Below, one piece after another: positions 54,683 to 62,649 of a stretch of 64,000 nucleotides of DNA. Positions within the stretch are counted from its first letter, which is position 1; every line of letters starts with the position of its first letter. The translations under genes were made by a program, and so were the position numbers. Origin of the DNA: an uncultured Bacteroidales bacterium (lineage in GTDB: Bacteria > Bacteroidota > Bacteroidia > Bacteroidales > Barnesiellaceae); NCBI GenBank assembly GCA_949298955.1, contig CASFYQ010000007.1:62001-126000 (forward strand), given 5' to 3'. The notes under the pieces were generated by a model. That model was not told the origin of the DNA and searched no databases. It worked only from the letters and a program-made list of their open reading frames with translations.

Positions 54683-54997
54683 TTATCTTGTGGTTGATTT
54701 TACTTGTTGTCCCGAAGAATATCTGTAATCTTTGGGTATCCTTAATTCGTATAGTTGATTCTTTCTTCCCTTTACATAAAAACGTCTTGAGTAAACTTCA
54801 ATACCGTTTTCTCGGCATGACACATTGATGTAATCGTTTCCTTTGGGAACAATATAATGCACAAGACCTCTCCCTACATATTCATCATCTACATAGATTT
54901 CGACATGTTGTTCATCGCATAATAGATTAATAGGTATGCTGCTTGCACACGAACAAAAAGCGATTATAGAGATCGCCGCAAATATGAATCGTTTCAT
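54683..54997 (-). CDS. Small PEGA-like lipoprotein of the island
   Basis: Lipoprotein of 104 residues started at MKRFIFAAISIIAFCSC, with the lipid cysteine in AFCSC. The mature part (LLCDEQHVEIYVDDEYVGRG, then a positively charged stretch RRFYVKGRKNQ) is a single PEGA-like unit related in pattern to the next gene. Eight bases separate the two, so they are cotranscribed. Confidence 0.65.
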   Translation of the reverse strand: MKRFIFAAISIIAFCSCASSIPINLLCDEQHVEIYVDDEYVGRGLVHYIVPKGNDYINVSCRENGIEVYSRRFYVKGRKNQLYELRIPKDYRYSSGQQVKSTTR

Positions 54998-55076
54998 AAT
55001 TTTGTTTTTTTGTGGAAACAAAATTAGCAGATAGTATAGGTTCTTTGAGGGTATTGCGCGTGAATATAAATCACAT

Positions 55077-55307
55077 TTATGTAGACAAAATTTCACATTT
55101 TTTTAATTCTGTGTCGTAGTATACAAAAAAATTGTGGTGCAAGATGAGTGAAATACGAAATAACAATGCTGTGTCAATACTTTCGCGCTTAAATATGGAG
55201 TATACATTTGTTCGTTCGCAACAAAGTTTTTTGGCGAACCACGTTACAGAACGTTCTTGGCGTTGAAGTTCTTTTTTTATCAATGCTCCGATGTGTATCA
55301 TAGTCAT
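55077..55307 (-). CDS. Small XRE-type helix-turn-helix protein of the island
   Basis: The 76-residue protein MTMIHIGALIKKELQRQERS has the HTH SVTWFAKKLCCERTNVYSIF and the block KRESIDTALLFRISLILHHNFF. It shares IHIG, xNVYxIF/GTVYDIF and xSIDTxLLxxIS with the gene at 30325. This is a distinctive Bacteroidetes XRE subfamily. It is the first gene of the island operon and is preceded by a 124-base hairpin and a module-type promoter. Confidence 0.8.
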   Translation of the reverse strand: MTMIHIGALIKKELQRQERSVTWFAKKLCCERTNVYSIFKRESIDTALLFRISLILHHNFFVYYDTELKKCEILST

Positions 55308-55338
55308 AAAAAAAGGCGGGACCATTCGTCGCTTACTT

Positions 55339-55462
55339 TCAATCTGAGGTACCGCCAAGCACCCTAGTTCACAAATAAGCAAGAACAGTCCACGCCCATA
55401 TAGAGCATGAACTTTCACCTTCTTATTCTCGTGAACTTAAAAATTGGCGGTTTTCAGATTGA
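55339..55462 (-). other. 124-base imperfect hairpin in the XRE leader
   Basis: TCAATCTGA (55339-55347) pairs with TCAGATTGA (55454-55462), CCGCCAA with TTGGCGG, AGTTCAC with GTGAACT and AATAAG with CTTATT, separated by small loops. Size, stem order and position just upstream of the XRE ATG copy the 30117-30237 element, although primary sequence is diverged. Confidence 0.65.
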
Positions 55463-55569
55463 GAGAATAAGAGCTAAAAGCTCTAATAAGTCATATCATA
55501 TGGAATGGAATCGCTACCTCATTGTTTATCGTTTTTTCATTTTTATTATTTACACATTCTCTACCGTCG

Positions 55570-55617
55570 CAAAAATAGCGAAATGAGAGAGCCGAGACAA
55601 ATGAAAATAAAGTTTTC
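55570..55617 (-). promoter_or_regulatory. Recurrent promoter module driving the island operon
   Basis: On the minus strand GAAAAC/TTTTC repeat (55603-55617), TTTG (55598-55601), exactly 20 bases, TATTTTTG (55570-55577). It shares the ATTTGTCTC sequence with the CBS-nadK copy. Confidence 0.65.
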
Positions 55618-55789
55618 AAATCGACATTCAGCAACTTTCTCTCCTATCATATTCAAAAATAGCGATTTATTCAGGATAAAAAACATTCCTATTTCATTAC
55701 AAACAAAATTCTCCGAGACAACTGCTCCTGATATACCGACATTTTCTATACTGATATTATTTGTAAGGACTCCCCCAAGTATTTCTGGA

Positions 55790-56280
55790 TTCCGCATCAC
55801 AGTGCGGAACGACATAAACGGGTATTCCTGGATACCGCGTCGGGGCGCGGTATGACCGAACCGCCGCATCAAGTACAGCATGACGAGGCGGCTGCGTCGG
55901 GGCACAGAGGCCCCGCCTTTATCGGGCCGGAAGGAGGCCAGCCGACCGAGGAGCGAGGGCGAGGACTGTTTGAGCGCAGCGAGTTCCGCAGCCCCCGAGG
56001 GCAGCGCCAGCCGACGACCGAAGAAGCCCGATAACAGCGGCGGTGCTTCTTGGTTCGTTCTTCTCATTGCAGAGAAGAATGAACATACCGTGTCACCCCG
56101 CACTTTGATGCGGGGTCCAGTAAGGGACCTCATGTGGCATTCCTCTTTGCCGGTATTTCTGGATTCCGCATCACGGTGCGGAATGACATAAACGAGTATT
56201 CCTGGATACCGCGTCGGGGCGCGGTATGACCGAACCGACGCATCAAGTACAGCATGACCGAGGCAGCCACGTCGGGGCGC
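55790..56280. repeat. Cluster of palindromic intergenic repeats
   Basis: A block of about 125 bp at 55790-55912 recurs at 56153-56278. Each block contains ATTCCGCA-6-TGCGGAAT and ATACCGCG-6-CGCGGTAT palindromes and a third degenerate unit. Between them lies CCCCGCA-6-TGCGGGG (near 56097) and a GTTCGTTCTTCT/AGAAGAATGAAC inverted repeat (about 56053-56083). The 55463-56290 gap holds no gene I can support. Confidence 0.8.
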
Positions 56281-56294
56281 GATGTGTGGAATGC

Positions 56295-56464
56295 CACAAA
56301 CAAAAACTCCCGCAACCCACAGGAGTTACGGGAGTTTTCCCTATCGAAACTGTTATCGATTACTTGTTCAAGGCTTGAGCTACATCTACGGCACAAGCTA
56401 CAGTGCAACCTACCATGGGGTTGTTACCGATGCCGAGGAAGCCCATCATCTCTACGTGAGCAGG
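56295..56464. repeat. 170-bp direct repeat, right copy
   Basis: The end of the intact GGGtGRT gene and its terminator; partner of 53112-53281. Confidence 0.92.
56303..56338 (-). terminator. Terminator after GGGtGRT gene
   Basis: 14-bp stem AAAACTCCCGCAAC/GTTACGGGAGTTTT with one mismatch, followed by T5 on the minus strand. Confidence 0.85.
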
Positions 56465-57370
56465 TACCGACGAAGAACCGGCGAACTGGGCGTCGCTGTG
56501 CATACGGCCCATCGTGTCGGTCATACCGTAAGAGGCGGGACCGGCGGCCATGTTGTCGGGGTGCAGGGTACGACCCGTTCCACCACCCGATGCTACGGAG
56601 AAATATTTTTTACCTCTCTCTACACACTCTTTCTTGTAAGTACCGGCTACGGGGTGTTGGAAACGAGTGGGGTTCGTCGAGTTACCCGTAATCGATACGT
56701 CTACGCCTTCGTGCCACATGATGGCTACACCTTCGCGCACATCGTCGGCGCCGTAGCATTTTACTTTGGCACGTTCGCCGTTGGAATAAGCAATTTCACG
56801 AACCACTTTCAATTCGCCCGTATAGTAGTCGAACTGAGTCTGTACATAGGTGAAACCGTTGATGCGCGAGATGATTTGTGCGGCGTCTTTACCCAGACCG
56901 TTGAGGATACAACGCAGAGGTTCTTTACGCACTTTGTCGGCTTTGGCGGCAATTTTGATGGCACCTTCGGCAGCGGCAAACGACTCGTGACCGGCCAGGA
57001 AAGCAAAGCATTTGGTCTCTTCGCGGAGCAGACGGGCAGCGAGGTTACCGTGACCGAGACCCACTTTGCGGTCGTCGGCTACCGAACCGGGGATACAGAA
57101 CGATTGCAGACCGATACCGATGGCTTCGGCAGCGTCGGCTGCATTTTTGCAACCTTTCTTCAAAGCGATGGCGGCACCTACCACATAGGCCCACTTGGCG
57201 TTTTCGAAGCAGATGGGTTGCGTCTCCTCACAAGTTTTATAAGGATCGAGTCCGTAAGATTCGCAGATGGCGTTGGCCTCTTCAATATCTTTGATTCCGT
57301 TGGCGTTCAAGGCAGCAAGAATTTGCTTGATACGACGGTCTTGGCTTTCAAATTTCACTTCTCTAATCAT
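56360..57370 (-). CDS. GGGtGRT protein
   Basis: Protein of 336 residues named for its SGGGTGRT motif (SVASGGGTGRTLHPDN, near 265). It is conserved in Bacteroidetes and Firmicutes next to a NifU-like gene, but its biochemical role is unknown. Cysteines recur in ICFENAK, GIGNNPMVGCTVAC and elsewhere, suggesting metal or Fe-S handling. A very strong Shine-Dalgarno (GGAGGAAG) precedes the ATG, 18 bases after the NifU-like gene. Its 3' end is the target of the duplication described for 53112-53281. Confidence 0.85.
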   Translation of the reverse strand: MIREVKFESQDRRIKQILAALNANGIKDIEEANAICESYGLDPYKTCEETQPICFENAKWAYVVGAAIALKKGCKNAADAAEAIGIGLQSFCIPGSVADDRKVGLGHGNLAARLLREETKCFAFLAGHESFAAAEGAIKIAAKADKVRKEPLRCILNGLGKDAAQIISRINGFTYVQTQFDYYTGELKVVREIAYSNGERAKVKCYGADDVREGVAIMWHEGVDVSITGNSTNPTRFQHPVAGTYKKECVERGKKYFSVASGGGTGRTLHPDNMAAGPASYGMTDTMGRMHSDAQFAGSSSVPAHVEMMGFLGIGNNPMVGCTVACAVDVAQALNK

Positions 57371-57388
57371 AGTAACTTCCTCCTTATT

Positions 57389-58090
57389 TTATTCGTGACG
57401 GGGATCGATATATTTCACTGCACCGGCTTCTTTGGTGAAACGTCCGTAGGTACCGGTTACTTTCTTGAGAGCCTCGTTGGCGTCGGTTCCTTTCTTCACC
57501 TCGTCCATGAATTTGCCCAGGTGAACAAACTCATATCCGCAGATTTCGTCGTTCTCGTCGAGAGCCAGCGTTTTGATGTAACCCTCGGCCATTTCGAGAT
57601 AACGGGGACCTTTGGCCAGCGTACCGTAAAGGGTACCTACCTGGCTGCGCAGACCTTTACCGAGGTCTTCGAGACCGGCACCGATCATCAGACCGCCTTC
57701 GGAGAAAGCCGACTGCGTGCGGCCGTAAACGATTTGCAGGAAGAGCTCGCGCATAGCCGTGTTGATGGCGTCGCAAACGAGGTCGGTATTCAAGGCTTCG
57801 AGAATGGTTTTACCCGGGAGGATTTCCGAGGCCATAGCGGCCGAGTGAGTCATACCCGAGCAACCGATGGTCTCTACCAGAGCTTCTTGGATAACACCGT
57901 TCTTTACATTCAACGTCAGTTTGCAAGCACCTTGTTGAGGAGCGCACCAACCGATACCGTGGGTCAAGCCCGAAATATCAATCACTTCTTTTGCTTTCAC
58001 CCATTTTCCCTCTTCGGGGATAGGAGCCGGCCCGTGATTAGGACCTTTCTTTACAACACACATGTGTTCTACTTCGTGTGAATAAACCAT
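57389..58090 (-). CDS. NifU-like Fe-S cluster scaffold protein
   Basis: Protein of 233 residues with the IscU/NifU-N fold features, such as VETIGCSGMTHSAAMASEIL (near 75-95) and CDAINTAMRELFLQIVYGR. Cysteines at GWCAPQQGACK, IGCSG and VCDAI fit cluster binding. It is distinct from the Suf scaffold at the other end of the window and probably serves the GGGtGRT protein. The promoter is not obvious; the gene is followed closely by the GGGtGRT gene. Confidence 0.82.
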   Translation of the reverse strand: MVYSHEVEHMCVVKKGPNHGPAPIPEEGKWVKAKEVIDISGLTHGIGWCAPQQGACKLTLNVKNGVIQEALVETIGCSGMTHSAAMASEILPGKTILEALNTDLVCDAINTAMRELFLQIVYGRTQSAFSEGGLMIGAGLEDLGKGLRSQVGTLYGTLAKGPRYLEMAEGYIKTLALDENDEICGYEFVHLGKFMDEVKKGTDANEALKKVTGTYGRFTKEAGAVKYIDPRHE

Positions 58091-58243
58091 AATTCGCTCT
58101 TTTTATTTGATGAGTATTTTTATGCTCTTTTCAGCGGTACAAAGATAGTTTTTTTTCTTCATGCAAACAATAGTTAACCGGCTACAAATACGCAAAAACC
58201 GCATGTTTATCCCCGACCGGGACCGGGCGAGCCGACCGACCGG

Positions 58244-60058
58244 CTATTGCGGGCGGGGGCCGGCAGGGATAATGCCCATCTTTTTCATCAGGAAACAGGC
58301 GTTCATATTCCGGGCAATGCCGGGTTGCAGACGGTAGGTAAACGTGAGTTCGTCGCCCTCAATGGTAGCTTCGAAGCGGTAGTTGCTTATCTGCCCGGGC
58401 ATATGCTCGGCCAACGAGCCCAGCGCCAGGTCGTGGGTAGCGATGATACCGGCGGCCCCGGCCTCGACGAGTTGCCGCACCAAGGCGAGCGAACCGGTCT
58501 GCTTGTCGACGGAGTTGGTTCCCCGCAGGATTTCGTCGAGTATGACAAAAAGCTTCTCGCCATTGCGCAACCGCACGACAATCTGTTGCAGACGTTTAAG
58601 CTCGGCAAAGAAATAAGACTCGTTTTCGGCGAGCGAATCGCTGGCTCGCAACCCGGTGAAGAGGGTTTGCGGCGTGAAGGTCATGCTGCGGGCACAAACG
58701 GGAGCACCCATGCACCCCAACAGATAGTTGATGCCTATCGTGCGCAGATAGGTACTCTTGCCGGCCATGTTGGCGCCCGTGATGACTTGAAACGAGCCCT
58801 CGTTCATGGGCGCCACATCGTTGCACACGCAGTGGTCTCGGGGAATGAGAGGGTGCCCCAGAGCCTCGGCCTGCATCACGGGGCGACGGTCGAGCACAAC
58901 CTGTGGAAAAACATAGTGCGGGTGGTTGTAGCAGAAAGTGGCCAACGAACAGCAGGCATCGAACCGGGCCAGCACATCGAGCCAACGAGGCAACTGTCCC
59001 CGGTTCTCGTCGAGCCAACGGTCCAACGCATTGAGCTGGCGCAGGTCCCACAACAGAAATCCATTGAGCGTCATAAAGCCCACAAAATTACACCGTTGAT
59101 CGAGATTGGCAAGCAAGCGCCGCAGCCGGGCGACCCGCTGCGATACGGAGCCGTGAACACCGATACATTCTCGTTGCAATCGGCTCAACCTCTCGCTCTC
59201 GAACCGGTTTTGCTCTATCAGTTCGAACAGGCGGGCATAGTGCGACAAGGAGGCCAGCGCACCGTTGAGCTGCTCTTGCAAGCGGGTAATGCGCTTGGCC
59301 TGCACCCCCGCCACCGCAAGCAACCCAATGAACAACCACACAAGGACACTGCCGGGAATCACTCCCCCCAGCCACAAAGCCAGTAGAACGACATAGAGAC
59401 CGGGGATAGCCCGAATAAGGATATCTACCCACCGACTCGTGCCGAAACGAGGTAGCGCGGCAAGTTGTTCCAGCGAACAACCGTCAGCCAAGGTCTCGCC
59501 CGAGCAGGCACCCCATGCCTGGAAATCGATACGCAAGTCGGTGCGATGGCTCAACTCCTCGACAGCAGTCTGCCGCCGGCGAATGGCGTCGGCCGAAAGG
59601 TCGGGGTGAAGCATCTCCCGAGCCAATGCTCTGCGTCCCACCGATGTGGCACTACGGTTGATGTAGGCAAAGAACGATTTGGAACCAAAAAGGTCGAGGT
59701 CGAAACTGTAATCGTGTGCAGGGTCGATAAATTCGTTGCCGCCGTCGATGCCGTCGAAACGATAATCGAGCAGGGCCAGTTCTTGCCCAATAATCCGGTC
59801 GAGACAATCGGCAAACTCTTTCCGGCGAAACCAACGGTCGTGCACCTGGGCCAGCCCCAGAAACAGCACAATCCCGGCCACCGCCGCCGTGCCCCAGGCC
59901 CAGGCGCCTGCCCCACGCAGCAGATAAACCGCCACCACGGCGACCACGAATACCACAAGGCGCAACAACCCGATGAGCCTGATACGCCCCTTTATTCGTG
60001 CCGTTTCCCGAGCGTTGGCTTCGAGGCGACGGCGATAATCTCGTCGTATCTCTTCCAT
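58244..60058 (-). CDS. Membrane-anchored MutS-like ATPase
   Basis: Protein of 604 residues. It keeps the MutS core (lever/clamp helices) and ATPase domain: Walker A TGANMAGKST (about 424-433), Walker B LFVILDEILRGTNS and the H-loop TATHD-like IIATHDLALGSLAEHMPG. It lacks the mismatch-recognition and connector domains of MutS. It has two N-terminal membrane helices (about 27-47 and 51-71) and a second hydrophobic pair near 212-255, so it sits in the membrane and is unlikely to do classical mismatch repair. Its ATG is 4 bases after the channel gene's stop. Confidence 0.85.
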   Translation of the reverse strand: MEEIRRDYRRRLEANARETARIKGRIRLIGLLRLVVFVVAVVAVYLLRGAGAWAWGTAAVAGIVLFLGLAQVHDRWFRRKEFADCLDRIIGQELALLDYRFDGIDGGNEFIDPAHDYSFDLDLFGSKSFFAYINRSATSVGRRALAREMLHPDLSADAIRRRQTAVEELSHRTDLRIDFQAWGACSGETLADGCSLEQLAALPRFGTSRWVDILIRAIPGLYVVLLALWLGGVIPGSVLVWLFIGLLAVAGVQAKRITRLQEQLNGALASLSHYARLFELIEQNRFESERLSRLQRECIGVHGSVSQRVARLRRLLANLDQRCNFVGFMTLNGFLLWDLRQLNALDRWLDENRGQLPRWLDVLARFDACCSLATFCYNHPHYVFPQVVLDRRPVMQAEALGHPLIPRDHCVCNDVAPMNEGSFQVITGANMAGKSTYLRTIGINYLLGCMGAPVCARSMTFTPQTLFTGLRASDSLAENESYFFAELKRLQQIVVRLRNGEKLFVILDEILRGTNSVDKQTGSLALVRQLVEAGAAGIIATHDLALGSLAEHMPGQISNYRFEATIEGDELTFTYRLQPGIARNMNACFLMKKMGIIPAGPRPQ

Positions 60059-60062
60059 AAGA

Positions 60063-62249
60063 CTATTGCCTCAAAGGTTTGTCGATGCGCCACAGATACC
60101 TCATAATCATGCGGTCATAGTCTTTAAACGACTCGGGCAGCGCATCATAGGGTTTAAGGCAAATGTGTACAAAAGCATCTTGTTCAAGCGCTTTCTTTCT
60201 CTTTTTCCGTTTATCCTCATCAGGTTCAGATTCTACCATCTGCTCCTCCCCGACAGTAGCCGGACGGTAGCCTTGAATAAGACGTTCCATCACCCAGCGG
60301 TTATGTTCAACCCGAGCCATTCGCTCTATCAATTCGGTATCCTGCACAAGATTCTCCGGCTCTACACTCCCGAAACTGCGCAACTTGGTCGGTATCGAAT
60401 GTGCATTGTAGATATTGGACCACCGATGTACCGTAGAGAGATTTTTCCATGAATTATCGACTCGGGTATCGATTAAGGGTAGCCATTCTTTCATTTCCGG
60501 CGTTACCTTCTCATAAATAAAGTTAATCCGCTTGGCCTGCAACAGGCTGTTGTCGTCTATGTCGTAGCATTCGTCGAGCATACCGAAAGCCCGCAACTGT
60601 TTGTATTGCGCGGCCTGCCGCACCAGCTCGATAGTCGAGCACGATACATGTTGGCGCACCAAAATCGAAAGGGCTTTGTCATACACGACACGGGGCATAT
60701 AAAGTGCCGTAGCGATACTCTTTTGAGGTATCTCGAAACAGATGGCTATCGTCAATAACCCCCTGTCGTCGGGACTCGCCCACTCCTCAAACATTTTCTG
60801 TACGGGACGACTCTCGACAGCCCCTTTTACAAACTCAAACTCAACATCGACCAGCTCCTTGCCTTTGCCCTCATGGCGATAGCTGCGCGACGGGTCGACC
60901 GTATCGACCACCCGATAGTCGCACTGATCAAAAAGCGAGCTGTACCGTCCCCGCAACATGTCAAATTCGGTATCGGCATTCAGGTCGATAAAGGTAATGC
61001 GGGTTTTCAATTCAGGGTCTCGCACGAAATTGGGATAATGGGCAATGTGCACCGCCTTCATGGCCAAAGCTACCCCCATGCTGGTCATGCCCACAACAAC
61101 CAAATGCACATAACGATCGCTCTCGTAAGTGATGCCGTCGCCGTCGAGCGGAGTATAGGCAATCGTCTCCATATCGTCGCTATGAGGATTGTATTTCCCC
61201 CACACCAGCACCTTCTCGGCCCAAGTTTCGTAAAAGTTAAACGGGAGGAAATCGATTAGCTGTGCGGTCAGTTGGTCGTAGGTATTCTTCAAACTCTCCA
61301 ACTGCTTCAAGACAATCGGGTTATTTCTATATGACTCTCTCATTTTGGAGTACCACATATTATCAGACTCAGAACGGTTCTTAAACGACTTTTCAATATC
61401 ATATCGCTGGAACACGGCAAAAGTCGATTGTGCCTCAAACAGCACATGACACCGCTTGCAACCTACCGACTTGTCGTCTACCAATTTCTTCAAATCGGCC
61501 AGATTTTTAGGGGTATAACGGCTTCGCAGAATGCGGTTGATCAATGTCACGCACTCGATGTTGACCGAGTCGTGGTCGGTCTCCCCCTCCTCACCCAGCA
61601 AGAAAATTTCCTTGCAATAGGGCAAGCGCAATGCCTCCAAATCTTCGCGAGAGTCGCGTCCTCCGTGCAGGATAATGGTGCGGCGGTCTATCTCGGCATC
61701 GAGTTTCGACAGCAGTTCGTGACGTACGGTCTCGACCTCGTTGGTTGTCTGAATCACAAACAGGTAGGGCACATTCTCGAGACTCTCATCGTTCTGTATT
61801 TCTCGAAAGAGTTGCTTAATCAAGCCGATAGCCATCTTGTCGAAACCGATAATGACATAGTGATTTTTAAACTTGTAAGCAATCTGTCCCTCGCGGGCAC
61901 GCTCTACCCGGCGGTCGATAATGTTCGAAAAAATCGAGATGAGCAACCCGCCCATCAATACCGAACCTGTAACCGAGACAATGGAAACCAACAGCCGATT
62001 GGCACCACCGTTCACCACATATTGGTTACCCGGATCGACAAAGTGATAATAGACATCAAACCAAAGGTTTCGCTCCCCTTCCTGATCGATGGTCAGGATA
62101 CTGCCCGTAATCCACTCGATAAGAATAAACAACACGAGAACCCCAGCGATAACACCTACCAGCAAAAGCAACTGGCTCCGGATACCCGACGACAAAATGC
62201 GGTCGATACCGATGACCGGGTATCTGAAAAATTCTTTCACACGCTTCAT
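60063..62249 (-). CDS. CASTOR/POLLUX-like ion channel with RCK domains and C-terminal RyR domain
   Basis: Predicted channel of 728 residues. TM1 is at about 26-47, a re-entrant pore with FVDPGNQ at 70-76, and TM2 at about 86-109 (LLVSIVSVTGSVLMGGLLIS). The block W..(Y)HFVDPGNQ...R.LVSIVS..G and NHYVIIGFDKMAIGLIKQL resembles plant CASTOR/POLLUX, whose filter is ADSGN/ADAGN. Two Rossmann RCK/TrkA-N domains follow (from 129 and from about 380, VVVGMTSMG). The C-terminus (EHNRWVMERLIQGYRP at about 648 onwards) matches an RyR repeat domain. It overlaps the RyR gene by ATGA. The ion and the ligand are unknown. Confidence 0.8.
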   Translation of the reverse strand: MKRVKEFFRYPVIGIDRILSSGIRSQLLLLVGVIAGVLVLFILIEWITGSILTIDQEGERNLWFDVYYHFVDPGNQYVVNGGANRLLVSIVSVTGSVLMGGLLISIFSNIIDRRVERAREGQIAYKFKNHYVIIGFDKMAIGLIKQLFREIQNDESLENVPYLFVIQTTNEVETVRHELLSKLDAEIDRRTIILHGGRDSREDLEALRLPYCKEIFLLGEEGETDHDSVNIECVTLINRILRSRYTPKNLADLKKLVDDKSVGCKRCHVLFEAQSTFAVFQRYDIEKSFKNRSESDNMWYSKMRESYRNNPIVLKQLESLKNTYDQLTAQLIDFLPFNFYETWAEKVLVWGKYNPHSDDMETIAYTPLDGDGITYESDRYVHLVVVGMTSMGVALAMKAVHIAHYPNFVRDPELKTRITFIDLNADTEFDMLRGRYSSLFDQCDYRVVDTVDPSRSYRHEGKGKELVDVEFEFVKGAVESRPVQKMFEEWASPDDRGLLTIAICFEIPQKSIATALYMPRVVYDKALSILVRQHVSCSTIELVRQAAQYKQLRAFGMLDECYDIDDNSLLQAKRINFIYEKVTPEMKEWLPLIDTRVDNSWKNLSTVHRWSNIYNAHSIPTKLRSFGSVEPENLVQDTELIERMARVEHNRWVMERLIQGYRPATVGEEQMVESEPDEDKRKKRKKALEQDAFVHICLKPYDALPESFKDYDRMIMRYLWRIDKPLRQ

Positions 62250-62542
62250 CTCCGTTTCACGATTTCAAACCCCGCCGCTTGGATAAACCGCAAGGTACCC
62301 AGGGCTGTATTTCGGTCATACGCTTTCTCTATCTCGGGCAACTCCTCATAAGGCACCAGACACGGGTGTGTCTTGGCCGCGTCGTCCCGGCGCTCGCCAT
62401 AGCGCCACCCCTCGGACAGGCGCGACTGCGCCCACACCTCATGCACATTCTTGGCCAATGCCTCTACCAGCGGGGCCAACGCCTCGGGCAACATCTCGCC
62501 CGAGGTATCGAGCGGAGCCGGCGTGTAAGTATCCTTTCCCAT
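62246..62542 (-). CDS. Stand-alone RyR-domain protein
   Basis: Soluble protein of 98 residues from MGKDTYTPAPLDTSGEMLPE. The whole chain is one ryanodine-receptor repeat (RyR) domain: PLDTSGEMLPEALAPLVEAL, KNVHEVWAQSRLSEGWRYGE, HPCLVPYEELPEIEKAYDRN, TALGTLRFIQAAGFEIVKRR. The RyR fold is known in prokaryotes but its ligand is not. It ends in an ATGA overlap with the channel gene, so the pair is almost certainly made together and may interact. Confidence 0.85.
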   Translation of the reverse strand: MGKDTYTPAPLDTSGEMLPEALAPLVEALAKNVHEVWAQSRLSEGWRYGERRDDAAKTHPCLVPYEELPEIEKAYDRNTALGTLRFIQAAGFEIVKRR

Positions 62543-62649
62543 GATTCTACGAAATAAACGTTTTTTTACTACTAACAAAGATAGGGTAATAGAAGCACCG
62601 AAACAAATTTCGCCCCGCCAATTCCACGAAAATCTCGCAGGCTTCCGCG

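Noticed and set aside
55850..56190. Short open frames in the palindromic repeat cluster
   Set aside because: They consist of repeat-derived, Arg/Pro-rich sequence with no ribosome site and are interrupted differently in the two repeat copies.
53112..56464. A complete integrative element or prophage
   Set aside because: No integrase, recombinase, relaxase or phage gene is present between the repeats; only a cargo-like remnant can be claimed.
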